A stretch of 64,000 bases of DNA from Azolla caroliniana (taxonomy: Eukaryota; Polypodiophyta): assembly GCA_043228905.1 (NCBI GenBank), contig JBHGNT010000013.1:12710001-12774000 (forward strand), given 5' to 3'. The notes below the pieces were generated by a model. It was not told the DNA's origin and searched no databases. It was given only the letters and a program-made list of their open reading frames with translations. The first letter of the stretch is position 1, and every line of letters begins with the position of its first letter. A program made the translations under genes and the position numbers. Positions 10,306 to 20,584 of the stretch are shown here, in pieces.

Positions 10306-10845
10306 TTACAAGTCGAAGAAAGACGGTGGTTTCTCCCGGGTGCAGATCGTTCTCCAGGTTGGCTCGTACCTTTGCGCTAGACCACCGAGGCAGGTTTGTA
10401 CCATCTCTTCTTCGTCCACCGTCACATTGATGAACCCGAGTGCGTCGCAAATCTCCTTTATCTTGCTGGTGTAATCTGTAACCGACATGTCTCTTTGCCG
10501 GATGTTGTTCAACTCTTGCCAGAGCTGCAACTTACGGGTTGTGGTACTCGCGGTGAAAATCTTCCTTAGATTTCCCCAAGCCTCCTTCGGTGTCTTTGCA
10601 TCCTTGATGTAGCCGAGCATCTGATCGTGCACACAAGATGCGAGGCAGTACAATACTCGGCTCGCTCCTTGCTCCCATACCGGGAAGTCATTGTGTGCCG
10701 GCTTCGGCGCTACCTCGTTCGTTCCTTCCATGAAGCTCCAATATCCATGCCCCATCAGGTACTGGTGCATCTTGTATAACCAAGATGCATAGTTGCTCCG
10801 GTCGAGCTTCTCTGTTGGACGTGAACTCGCCATTCCTCTCTCCAT
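10306..10845 (-). pseudogene. Copia gag capsid domain (179 aa ORF)
   Basis: The ORF begins MERGMASSRPTEKLDRSNY and has typical Copia gag (UBN2-type) features: the NYASWLYKMHQYLMG start, ELNNIRQRDMSVTDYTSKIK and FINVTVDEEEMVQTCLGGLA. It stops early, before the zinc knuckle, where a frameshift or nonsense change has occurred. It lies 84 bp downstream of the primer-binding site, as expected for gag. Confidence 0.85.
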
Positions 10846-10928
10846 ATCTTCTCTCTGTATGTTGTTACTGGGTTCTAGGGTTCATCTACGGAAGCAAGTG
10901 TCGGCTGCAGAGGTTCTCAACCCTCGCG

Positions 10929-10939
10929 CTCTGATACCA
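10929..10939 (-). promoter_or_regulatory. Copia primer-binding site (initiator tRNA-Met type)
   Basis: TGGTATCAGAG on the minus strand directly follows the LTR end. This is the usual Copia site complementary to the 3' end of initiator tRNA-Met. Confidence 0.9.
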
Positions 10940-11320
10940 TGTAAATGTAGACGTGCGGAACCGTTAGACAAAACCGGCTCAGCCAGATAGCAACAGAGAA
11001 TAAGATGAAGGTTTAATGGAATAACTTAACGCACAGAGAATACGCGTGGGAGAGACAGAGAAAGAGAGAGCAGAACATAAACTCAATTCAAAAAACTCTA
11101 AAACTCTGTACATACAACGTGCCAAACAGCACTATTTATACAAGTCCATAAAGGACTGACAAAAGTACTGACAAGTACTTCAATATTCCTACGTGTGACT
11201 GACACTAACTACGAGACAATGATTACCTAGTAGTCTAGGCTACTACTAGGCTTCCGGTTACCGCTCTGATCCGGCTACCCAGCTCACCGATCTGGATCCG
11301 GTTGAGCTTGCCACTCAACA
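10940..11320 (-). repeat. 5' LTR of the Copia element (381 bp)
   Basis: It begins TGTTGAGTGGCAAGCTCAAC at 11320 and ends CTACATTTACA at 10940, immediately before the primer-binding site. The TG...CA ends and the purine tract at the other LTR support the borders. Confidence 0.9.
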
Positions 11321-11569
11321 ATTATGTATGCGGGTGAGTCATTCAAACAAAAGGATCATATGGTTATGATTGAATAATATATGGTACAAGTGCAGGTGTA
11401 GTGATACAACAGCTACAAAAGGATGTAACATTATTTGCAAAGAGAAACAATAGAACCAACAATCCAAATAATCTAACCTCCAAGAAACCATGTTTTTTTA
11501 CAATGCAATATATATGGGAATAGAGGAAAAAAAACATAAGTTAGGGCTTCACTAGAGCAATAAACACGT
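11321..11569. other. AT-rich spacer, no gene seen
   Basis: About 250 bp between two LTRs. I see no ORF, repeat or RNA gene. Confidence 0.5.
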
Positions 11570-11724
11570 TGTCGCAGAAATCCAGGAGTATGTGTCGAAA
11601 CGGGGCGGGACCATCGGGGTCTTGGACTAGAGAGAGATGGAGGAAAGATTGAGCTACACCAATACTAGTTACGCCAGCTGACACACCGACCGGAGCGTTT
11701 CCGAATACACACTTGAGGTAACCG

Positions 11725-11759
<35 letters not shown>

Positions 11760-12792
11760 ACGCGCGCAATGCTCTTACTCAACACATTCCTTGTATACAG
11801 AAAACAAGAAAAGAAAGAAACACAACCGACACCTCCCGAGACATCGTTACGCACAACCTTTTATATATATATATGTATGTGTATATGTACATGAACCATA
11901 CGTGCATTCGCATTCGCTAATGGTTCAATCATTCGCATAAGAAAAACACCCTCAACAAATGATAAATACCATACTTTTGGATTAACTATTTATTATGAGG
12001 TAAATAAGGCTAAAAAATGGGAAAAAACCAAAAACATTAAAAAAATAGGACAAAAAAAAGAAAAACATGTCAAATGTTTGAAGAACATTCACATTCTTTT
12101 TCCAATGTAGGAAAATGAATGTTATGCCAGAAAAACACGAATTTTACGTACTATGACATGAACAACAGATTACAACTATGGCTTCGAGTTGGACCGAGTA
12201 GACCAGATTCCATCAACCGTCTCCAAGAAAACCACAAGTCGGGGAGCTCCTGGGCTCGTCGCGTCAAGAGGCCTTGCAAAGAAGATAGAGCAGAAATCGA
12301 AAAACTCCACAGAGCATATACGAGCTCAAACAGAACCAAACCCTAAACCAAAAATGGAACCCCAAACCCTAACAGACAAATGGTAAGCTAAACAACAGAG
12401 ACAAAACAAAAACCGACAAAACCAAAAATGGGGGACTAACAAAACCGAGGAACCCTTTCATAAGAGAACCCTCCCTCCTTTAATAGCACGAGGGGGGTAC
12501 GTTACAAGTTGTTCAAATATCCCCCTTTCGAGGGGATATTTGCCTCAATATGTGAAGCGATATGTGAAGCGATGATTGATGGGAGTACATTCAACACCCT
12601 CACTTTCACACCGCACTATGTATGCAAGTGCACTTATGACAATTATTAACTGTATCGGCACCCTTTTGCACCCTTCACTTTTCCCCATTTATTTCTATAT
12701 ACATTTCGAAGTGTACATGTGCACATGTTGCACATCGCCGATTTTGCTCGTTCCATCCGGTTTTCTCACTGTTGCCAGAAATCTTCACGACA
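11570..12792 (-). repeat. LTR (about 1.22 kb), 3' LTR of a minus-strand element
   Basis: On the minus strand it starts TGTCGTGAAGATTTCTGGC (12792) and ends GGATTTCTGCGACA (11570). A purine tract ending GGTGGGGGTGGA lies just upstream, so this is a 3' LTR. It holds GTCCAAGACCCCGATGGTC near its end and a GA microsatellite (about 11731-11758). Most of it matches the split LTR at 26049-26295 plus 30483-31197. This copy has about 260 extra AT-rich bases (about 11880-12140). Confidence 0.8.
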
Positions 12793-13199
12793 TCCACCCC
12801 CACCAAACCGCACATCCACCGAAATGTGCCAAGAAAAGGAAGAGAAGATGGGAGATTTTGGCGAAGGTATTCAACCGGGTCCTCCGTTGGCCCGACACCT
12901 GTTTGCTACATCGGTTGTTGTCAGTCTCGAACTATCGATCTCCGGAACGACCTTGTCCTCGACCGGGAGCTCATCTACATTGTTATCCTCATCTCTCCAT
13001 TTCAAGCTCATCCAACCTCTCCACCCGAACCACTGGCTCTAGTTGATCCACCATATTCGTCGGTGTTCGTCGAACCATCAGCGCCACCAGATCCTGCGCA
13101 CGTCTTCGTCCGTTTCTTCAGTCAAAGCATATCTCCCGAATGTTTTTGACGACCCGACCATGCTTCCTTCATTCTCCACGTGTGACCTTCGTCCGAAAA
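12793..13199 (-). pseudogene. 3' internal end of that element
   Basis: Only the polypurine tract and short broken frames are visible. The last ~80 bp match the segment just upstream of the LTR at 20585, including TTCTTGGCAC and GGTTTGGTGGGGGTGGA. The Gypsy insertion at 13200 interrupts the element here. No domain is recognised. Confidence 0.45.
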
Positions 13200-13655
13200 T
13201 GTTACGGGCATGACCATATAATATCCCGTGGTGAGAATTTACCGTAGTATTCTATACACGTGGATAAGTGTGAGGGTTAAACGAGAGTGTAAAGAAGGGG
13301 AGGATTACTTTTAAATCCTCGGGATTGAGACAACCCATTAGGCCAAGTGTGAACATGGCTGGGGGCCTTGGGTATCATTATAAATAGAGGCCTAGCTACC
13401 CTCATTTCATTATCTTGTTGACTACGTCGAGACTCTGTCTTGTGGTGGGTCAACTCTTGTAGCGAGTGCGCCAGCACCAGGTACGACTCGACGCCATGGC
13501 GGTGGTATGGGATGCCGATCAAGGCTCGAGTCCGTCTCGATCCCTTCACTCGGGGGTGTTTGGGTGGATCCGCACCCTTCTCTCTCTCTCTCCTTTCTTT
13601 CTATCTACCTAGATCTATCCTTATCTAATGCTTACTTTAGTACATGTCTCTAATA
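13200..13655 (+). repeat. 5' LTR of the Gypsy element
   Basis: It starts TGTTACGGGCATGACC and ends CATGTCTCTAATA. It contains a TATA-like TATAAATAGAGG (near 13379). It is the same length as the 3' LTR. Confidence 0.9.
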
Positions 13656-13675
13656 TTTGGTATCTAAGCCAATGT
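13656..13675 (+). promoter_or_regulatory. Gypsy primer-binding site
   Basis: TTTGGTATCTAAGCCAATG follows the LTR. It resembles the TGGTATC(A)GAGC initiator-Met type with changes. Confidence 0.6.
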
Positions 13676-15335
13676 ACTAATGTTTCTTTTGTTGGTTTTA
13701 TCTTCTCGATGGATGGTGATCGATCGTTGTGCGGTTGGCCTTCATGCAGACAAGGATCAACAAGGAACTTCGGTAATCTTTCTTGTTATTTTTTGTCTAT
13801 TTTTTCTTCTCACATCTAATCATGTGTATGGTTAATATGTAGATTATTTTCATTAATTAAATGATGTTGTAGTGGTATTTAATTGGTTATCTAAAACGCT
13901 TACATATGTGCACGAGGTCAATACCTCGTTTGACATATAAATAATATGTGATGAGTGTCGTATGCGTACGAGGTTAATACCTCAATTACGTATTACGTTC
14001 ACGAACATATGTTACGTTTGCGTATGAGGTCAACACCTCGATTTTGTTGTAAATGATATGCGTTTGGTCTCGTATGCATAAAAGGTCAATACCTCAATTG
14101 CGTATTACGTTGAACCCTTATTTTTTGATGTCTCGTGTGCGTAAAGGTATATGCCTCGATTACATATCTCAATTACGTCATTTTTGGCTATTAAATATAA
14201 CGATTTCTTTAATATAGGCATATGTGGTCACGTGTATACGTAATTGATCGTATATATGTGATAATATACATATGTGTATATAAGTTATTACGTGACTTTA
14301 AATCGAATGTTTTCCTTTTCGGGGAAAGGTTCTTGGTGGCTGTCCTCACATTTTTGTGAGAATCGTGTTGTCACCATCCCTTTTTTCAACAATTTTTTAT
14401 TGTTGAAATCCCCGTTGGTGAGTTCGATATTTCATTACGTAAAGAAACGTTAATAGCCATAATGATGTTGAGTACGTAGGGTTTGACCCTCTTCATGTGA
14501 GGTCACTCTTATGACACACGTATCCAACATCCCTCCCTCATTACATGGATACGATGCCACCATGAGATCATTCTTATGAGAGGCATTCGTAATGACGTGA
14601 CCATGTGATGGGCCACGTGGGCCTACTACGAAAAGAGGGCTCATTTCGCTTGACCATTAGGTTACACTTTGGTGTATGCCATCATAATTACGAGACTTGA
14701 GATTAGGTAACGCACCAACATAGTTGTAGTAAATGAGGGCGAAATAAGGACTCTTGACATATATGTTTCTTTTAAAAAAACATATATGGGCAAATGCCTC
14801 GCATGAAACATTAAACATTCAAGAAGAGCAACTTACTTGAGGTCTCGAATGTTTAATGCATTCGTTCTCGAGGTCTCAAGTTCAAATATGACCAAGACCA
14901 TACAACATCATTGATACATATGACTATAACACATGTTTAGACATGAGGTCTAAGTGCAGTTCGGGGTCCTCATAATAGGACTTAAAGAGCCGAAACCACA
15001 TATGTGGGCACTGAAACATAGTTTATTGTTAACATTTTTTTCGTGTATAAACTATTCATGACGCGAACATACATGGTTGAGCCTCGGGGAGCCGCCATGA
15101 AAAAATCGATATAGAGATCAGGGAAAGAAATTAAATTGTCCCCCCCATGGTTTTTAAAACACCTTTGTGTTACCATAGTAACCTGATCTTGAACCTCATC
15201 TCATACGTCTAGAGGGGTATTGACGTGAGATAATGATATCGATTAATGTTCGCCCATGATAGGTTTACATCACGACATGATGTTATGACTATCTCTCTGA
15301 TCTTATCCTATTTCTTTTCCAGAAATAATCATTTA
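13676..15335 (+). other. Long noncoding leader with array of short inverted repeats
   Basis: About 1.66 kb without a convincing ORF lies between the primer-binding site and gag. At 13910-14160 the motif GAGGTCAATACCTC, a small perfect hairpin, recurs in five versions about 55-60 bp apart, linked by CGTATTACGT-like spacers. GTAATC near 13773 and TTTTCCAG just before gag (15314-15321) could be splice sites of a leader intron; this is speculation. Confidence 0.6.
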
Positions 15336-16310
15336 ATGGCTCAAAATAACGACCCGATGTCCTCCGCTCAAGCGGAAGGAACTCAAGGGAATCCTCCTGG
15401 ACAAATGTCCATTGAGATGAATTTTTCGCAAATAACCCAATACCTTAGTTTCATCGCTCAACAGATGACCAAACTTCGGCGATCTCAAAGGCTCTCAAGG
15501 CACGTGTCATTAGTCTACAACGTGAGACTAATAGACCTGATGAGGGACAGGGTGAACCATCGTTTTTCGTTAAGCCATTTACGGGAAACAAAAAGGAAAG
15601 AACCGAAGAAGCAATCTGCACGTGGCTGGGCCGATGGGAGTCTCATTTTGAGCTCTATCCCATGCCAGATAGTACGAAGATTGCATATGTCGGCCGAGAA
15701 CTAGCGGGTAAGGCCGCTGCCTGGTGGCATGGGCTCCGTACTTTGGGGAAATTGCCCGATACCTGGACAGATTTTGTCACGGTTTTTAAGGACCAATTTT
15801 TGCAACCTCCCTCTCGAACCAAGGCAGCACAAGCTTTAATGAACCTCTCTAGTCAGAAGTTTTCCTCGCTAGAAGACTATGTCCACCATGCTAGAACCCA
15901 AATCCAAAAATCGGGTCTAGAAGGGGACAATTAGTTAATAGCTTGTTTTGTCAATGTCATCCCCAATTCGGACTATCATTAGATAGTGCACGATAAGGAT
16001 CCAAAATCCTTCGAAGAGGCCGTTAAAATAGTTCTTCGCTATCAACGCACTTTGAAGAAGGACCACAACAAACCCAATGAAGCGCCCGGGACTAAGCAGT
16101 CGCAATTCGTTGGGAAACGCAAGACACCCAACGAATTCATGGATCGTGATTGTAAGCGACAACATCCTTTTTGCGTATTCTGCAAAAAGAAGGGTCATAC
16201 AAAAGAGCGATGTCGAAAGCTCCAACGGAAAGAGCACGACAACAAAGCTAAAGTTGCAGACCATAAAGGTCAAATTCCTAATGTCCTTCATGTCTATACA
16301 CATCATTTAA
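15336..16310 (+). pseudogene. Gypsy gag with zinc knuckle
   Basis: It starts MAQNNDPMSSAQAEG. After one frameshift (near 15480) it reads the capsid segment FFVKPFTGNKKERTEEAI and KIAYVGRELAGKAAAWWHGL, then WTDFVTVFKDQFLQPPS. Stops occur at 15932 and 15979. A complete CCHC knuckle, [14 protein letters not shown], follows at about 16168-16209. The product would form the capsid and bind RNA. Confidence 0.85.
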
Positions 16311-17218
16311 GTAATTGTCAATGTTCTTTCCCTCACTATGTATTGGGTCCCAATGATTTGCTACATGCAAACGGGTATATCAATGGATCTCCCGTACAAT
16401 TTTTATTTGATTCAGGAAGCTCACACAACTTTGTGAATGATTGTTTGGTTCAGATATGGGGAATCCAACCCACCGTAAGTGATCACATCTACACGATGCA
16501 CTTGGCTGATGGAAGAGTACAATACATCAACGGGGTGATTCATTCTCTAGGAATTTCTATTGACACTTATATAGAGGAAGTAGACTTCCATGTAATGAAT
16601 CTTTGTACCACCGATGTAATACTGGGTTATCCCTGGTTTTATAATAAAAACTCTTCTTTATCTATTGATTGGGTTCATCATTCAATTACATTTGTACTGA
16701 ACGATTGTACTCATTTTATTCAATGTGTCAAAAAACAATCCCTCTCGATTGTTTCCTCATGTCCATCAATATCCGAGTTGTCTTGTTCTACTCTATTTTA
16801 TTATGTACTTGATTCGGACATTCACGTTTACAATATCCATAATCTCTCGGTTCAATTAACATATTTTGAACAACAACTTGATGAAATCTTAAATGATTTT
16901 CATGATGTTTTTTCGAGTGAACTTCCAGATGGCTTACCTCCTAAACGTAATATAGACCATCGTATAGATATAGTACCTAGTGTTGCACCAATAAGTATAC
17001 CTCCTTATCGCTTAAGTCGATCTAAAGAGGGTGAGGTATCTAAGCAACTCAAGGACTATTTACGAATGGGTTATATACGTTATAGTAAATCTCCATGGGG
17101 TGCACCAGTTCTCTTGGTTAAAAACAAAGAGGGCACATGGCGTATGCATATTAATTACCAACGCTTGAATAAAGTGACGATCAAGATTCGTATCCCTTGC
17201 CCCAGGCTGTCGATCTAA
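15986..17218 (+). pseudogene. Gypsy protease and N-terminal reverse transcriptase (410 aa ORF, overlaps gag end)
   Basis: After the zinc knuckle the ORF carries the protease active site [14 protein letters not shown] (near 16400) and [12 protein letters not shown] follows with [37 protein letters not shown] and [20 protein letters not shown] frameshift at about 17200 ends it within the fingers; the palm continues in the next ORF. Confidence 0.9.
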
Positions 17219-17622
17219 TTGACCGTCTCCAGGGAGCTCAGTATTTTACGAAACTTGATCTCTGTACTGGCTACCATCAAATTCGTATAAGTGAGGACGA
17301 TGTTCCTAAAATGGCATTTCGTACGCGCTATGGCCATTATGAGTTTTTGGTTATGCCTTTTGGTTTGACCAATGCTCCAGCTACATTTCAACAAGAAATG
17401 AATGACATTTTCCGTGAACAAATTGGCAAATTTGTCGTTATTTGCTTGGATAATATTTTAGTTTATAGCCATACATTACAAGAACATGCTAAACATGTCT
17501 GCTTTGTTTTACAAACATTGCGTGATAAACAGTTTTATGCGAAGATCTCAAAATGTGAGTTCTTCAAGAAATCAATTACTTACCTTATTGCGAAAATTCC
17601 TTTCGTAATTACTCCCAATTGA
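17197..17622 (+). pseudogene. Gypsy reverse transcriptase palm, catalytic Asp changed
   Basis: It reads [17 protein letters not shown] (motif A with Asp), [16 protein letters not shown] (motif B) and CLDNILVYS where YLDDILVYS is expected; the second catalytic Asp is Asn (near 17450). The thumb region after [10 protein letters not shown] is missing and the frame stops at 17622. Confidence 0.9.
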
Positions 17623-18353
17623 CGACGCCGTTTACTGATCTTCTAAAAGGTCAAATGCGTAAGTCTACAAAACCTATTGTTTGGAATGCTACACTAGACC
17701 TCACCTTTAAGGAACTCAAGGACCTGGTATGCAAGGCTCCTTCACTTCTTTTACCCGATCCTTCAAAACCTTTTGAGGTTGAAACTGATGCAAGCAATTA
17801 TGTTGTAGGTGTTGTCTTATATCAAGATGGTAAACAAATAGCATTCGAGAGTAAGAAACTTGATTCTGCTCAATGTCAATATACCGTTCAAGAAAAGGAA
17901 TTATTTGCAATTATACATGCGCTCAAAACATGGCTCCATTATCTTTATGGAAATCGCTTTGTGGTAGCTACGGACCACGAGTCCTTGAAATATTTTTGTG
18001 ACCAACAAGACCTAAAAGGTCGTAAGGCACGATGGGCTGATCTCATTCAGGACTTTGATTTTTCCATACGATATCGTAAAGGTTCCGTGAACACTGTCGT
18101 TGATACACTAAGTTGTATCCGTGAAGTTAACATGCTTAGCTTCACTGAAATAACATCAGATCTTTATGATCACCTTCGAGGAAAGTATCTTGATGACAGT
18201 TATTTTGCAAAATATTGGGCAAGAGTTGAGTCTGGAACAGACACCATCACATCCTCGAAGGAATACTTCCACATTGCTAACAATGTGCTCTACCGTAATG
18301 GGAAGGTTTGTGTTCCAGATTTACCCGAGGTCAAAAAGATGATTCTTTTTTAA
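17619..18353 (+). pseudogene. Gypsy RNase H (244 aa ORF)
   Basis: It starts in the connection region (PFTDLLKGQMRKSTKPIVW), then DASNYVVGVVLYQDGKQIAF, SAQCQYTVQEKELFAIIHAL, ATDHESLKYF and KARWADLIQDFDFSIRYRKG, which is standard Gypsy RNase H. It ends at TAA 18351. The next bases, in another frame, hold the integrase zinc motif (HDAPSTGHPGIHRT and TKCHECQ). Confidence 0.9.
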
Positions 18354-18857
18354 TGCCATGATGCACCCTCAACAGGGCATCCTGGAATACATCGTACACT
18401 CGTTCTCATCTCCACTCAATTTTATTGGCCTAAGATGCGCCCTGACATACATAGCTATGTGACTAAATGTCACGAATGTCAGGTTAACAAAGCCGAACGA
18501 CTTAAAGCCGCAGGACTAACGCATTAGGTCATCAGCTATCATCTCGCTCTTCCCGATGGTGTTGGAATTCATCCAGTCTTTCATGTGAATCGTCTAAAAG
18601 AACTTCTAGGTTCTGGCACAATACAGTTACAATTGAAACTCTGGTTACTTCTGAAGAATTATCTTTTAAACCACATGTACCAGAAAGAATTCTCAATGTT
18701 AAAACAAAGAAATTACATACTAAAGAAATCCGAGAATTTAAAATAAAATGGATGGATAAATCAATAAAAGATGCCACATGGGAACGTGAAAATACTCTCA
18801 GAACTAACTTCCCTAACTTTCCATTGCAAGAGTGCAATGTTTTAAAGAGGGGGAGTA
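18354..18857 (+). pseudogene. Integrase remnant (HHCC) and chromodomain-like tail
   Basis: HDAPSTGHPGIHRT and MRPDIHSYVTKCHECQ form the HHCC zinc finger. The catalytic DDE core is absent: at about 18530 the sequence jumps to the C-terminal part (SYHLALPDGVGIHPVFHVNR) and then, one frame over, to a chromodomain-like stretch with KIKWMDKSIKDATWERE. The polypurine tract follows. Chromodomains steer integration to marked chromatin in chromoviruses. Confidence 0.8.
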
Positions 18858-19313
18858 TGTTACGGGCATGACCATATAATATCCCGTGGTGAGAATTTAC
18901 CATAGTATTCTATACATGTGGATAAGTGTGAGGGTTAAACGAGAGTGTAAAGAAGGGGAGGATTACTTTTAAATCCTCGGGATTGAGACAACCCATTAGG
19001 CCAAGTGTGAACATGGCTGGGGGCCTTGGGTATCGCTATAAATAGAGGCCTAGCTACCCTCATTTCATTATCTTGTTGACTACGTTGAGACTCTGTCTTA
19101 TCGTGGGTCAACTCTTGTAGCGAGTGTGCCAGCACTAGGTACGACTCGACGCCACGGAGGTGGTATGGGACGTCGATCGAGGCTCGAGTCCGTCTCGATC
19201 CCTTCGCTTGGGGGTGGTCGGGTGGATCGACACCCTTCTTTCTCTCTCTCCTTTCTTTCTATCTACCTAGATCTATCCTTATCTAATGCTTACTTTAGTA
19301 CATGTCTCTAATA
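18858..19313 (+). repeat. 3' LTR of the Gypsy element
   Basis: 456 bp, starting TGTTACGGGCATGACC, ending GTCTCTAATA, near-identical to the 5' LTR. Confidence 0.9.
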
Positions 19314-19725
19314 GGAAACCCAACCACTTTAACTACTTGTCGGATACCATCCTCGGTGCCCCTCATCTATGCCCATTTCGACCCATCCACTTCCTCAGTT
19401 CAGCACCGCCACGGGCCGAACTTCGTCGTCGATCTCCCCCAACCTTATCACTCAGCCCTTACGCGGCCACATTGCACGTCTTTCATTTCGCTCTGCTTTG
19501 TGTACCCTTTCGGCAAGGTACACTGCTTCCCCGACTTCCATGTCGGTGCTCTCCATTACGGTGTCCTCCATAGCCTCTGACATCGCCGCTTCATCCCGAG
19601 GAACACCCTTATTGTCCGACTAGCCCACTTGGCCTCCATTGTCTACTGTGACGCTCTGTCCGCTTCTTTCGGCGCCTTCGTCTACTACGACCTTCTAGCC
19701 TTGCTGCCACCCTCCGTCCTTTGCT
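19314..19725. other. Unassigned spacer between two broken Gypsy elements
   Basis: No domain is recognised. On the minus strand a short open frame (about 19610-19450) contains MSEAMEDTVMESTDMEVGEA; it could be polyprotein sequence of the element interrupted at 13200. The plus strand frame here has no recognisable motif. Confidence 0.3.
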
Positions 19726-20512
19726 GATACGGATGTGTGGGGAAGATAGTGGCCGACCGAGGGGAGTTGGATGCGCACGAAGCAACGGAGCTCTTCGAAC
19801 GACTAGGTGTGAAGCTCTCCCTCACGACTGCCTACAATCCGGAAGCGAATGGGAAGATCGAGTGAGGGCATGGACCTATCTTCAAAGCCATCGTACGGGT
19901 ATGCAACGGTCAAGTCGGGAATTGGCCACAACTATTACCCTATGCCTTGTGGGCCGACAGAACACACACAACTCGGTGACATGGTATATGTCGACAGAGC
20001 TTATGTATGGACAAAAGCCTGTAATGCCCATCGAAAGGACGATCGCCTCATGGGTAGCGATACCGTGGGAGAACGAGATGAGCCGAGAAGAGTTATTAGT
20101 GGTGCAGATAAGGCAACTTGAAAGAAGACCTAAAGATCTAGAAAAAGCGTGAAAGATGATGGAGGCAGCCCGACTAAAGAACAAAGTTCGGTTCGACAAC
20201 ACGCATTGACTTCGTCCCAAGAAGATTGAAGAAGGAGATTGGGTTTTGGTTGACGACAACAGCCTTGACAATCAACACAGTACAACAAGAAAGTTCGTTA
20301 GAAGATGGTTCGGGCCGTATGTGGTGACAAGTGCCAACGATAATGCCACATACCACCTTGCGGACCTAGACGGATCAAGGTTGGCCATACCCATTGCGGG
20401 AAAAAGAGTAAAGATTTTCAAGAAAAGACAAGACGAGGATCCTGACCTCGATCACCTCGACGATGAACATAATAGGACGGATGTAAATGAAGACATGGAG
20501 GAATCTGATTGA
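19726..20512 (+). pseudogene. Gypsy integrase C-terminal half of a second element
   Basis: The plus strand reads IVADRGELDAHEATELFERL, then LTTAYNPEANGKIE with a stop, GNWPQLLPYALWADRTHTT, MSTELMYGQKPVMPIERTIA and, after further breaks, KKIEEGDWVLVDDNSLDNQH and RWFGPYVVTSANDNATYHLA. This is the second half of a Gypsy integrase core with its C-terminal domain (GPY/F type). The final acidic tail ends MEESD at 20512, and the 3' LTR follows 72 bp later. The 5' half of this element is absent. Confidence 0.85.
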
Positions 20513-20567
20513 TCACCGTAGCCGAAATTTCTCTTTCTCTCTTCTTGGCACGTACCGGAGGACGTGC

Positions 20568-20584
20568 GGTTTGGTGGGGGTGGA
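20568..20584 (+). promoter_or_regulatory. Polypurine tract before the LTR
   Basis: GGTTTGGTGGGGGTGGA directly precedes the LTR start. The identical tract precedes the minus-strand LTR at 12792. Confidence 0.8.

Larger units (their letters stand above)
5288..11320 (-). mobile_element. Copia LTR retrotransposon, minus strand, with nested solo LTR
   Basis: The order read leftwards is 5' LTR (11320-10940), primer-binding site, gag, zinc knuckle, protease, integrase, RT, RNase H, an extra C-terminal region, and a 3' LTR that is cut at 5288. PR-IN-RT-RH order defines Copia. Every domain has stops or frameshifts, so it is inactive. A 586-bp solo LTR sits inside the protease/integrase boundary. A related copy forms the right half of the element at 52439-62210. 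Flanking target duplications cannot be verified because the 3' LTR is truncated. Confidence 0.9.
13200..19313 (+). mobile_element. Ty3/Gypsy retrotransposon with chromodomain, complete ends, inactive
   Basis: Two 456-bp LTRs (13200-13655 and 18858-19313) flank a primer-binding site, a long leader, gag, protease, RT, RNase H, an integrase remnant, a chromodomain-like tail and a polypurine tract (AGAGGGGGAGTA). The order PR-RT-RH-IN is Gypsy, and the C-terminal WMDKSIKDATWERE suggests a chromovirus. Flanks GAAAA and GGAAA may be a worn target duplication. The LTRs differ at roughly 15-20 sites, so the insertion is not recent. Stops, frameshifts, a changed catalytic residue and missing pieces of RT and integrase make it inactive. 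Confidence 0.9.

Noticed and set aside
15540-15575. Hammerhead core CTGATGAG on the plus strand
   Set aside because: No GAAA at the right distance and the bases are part of the Gypsy gag frame.
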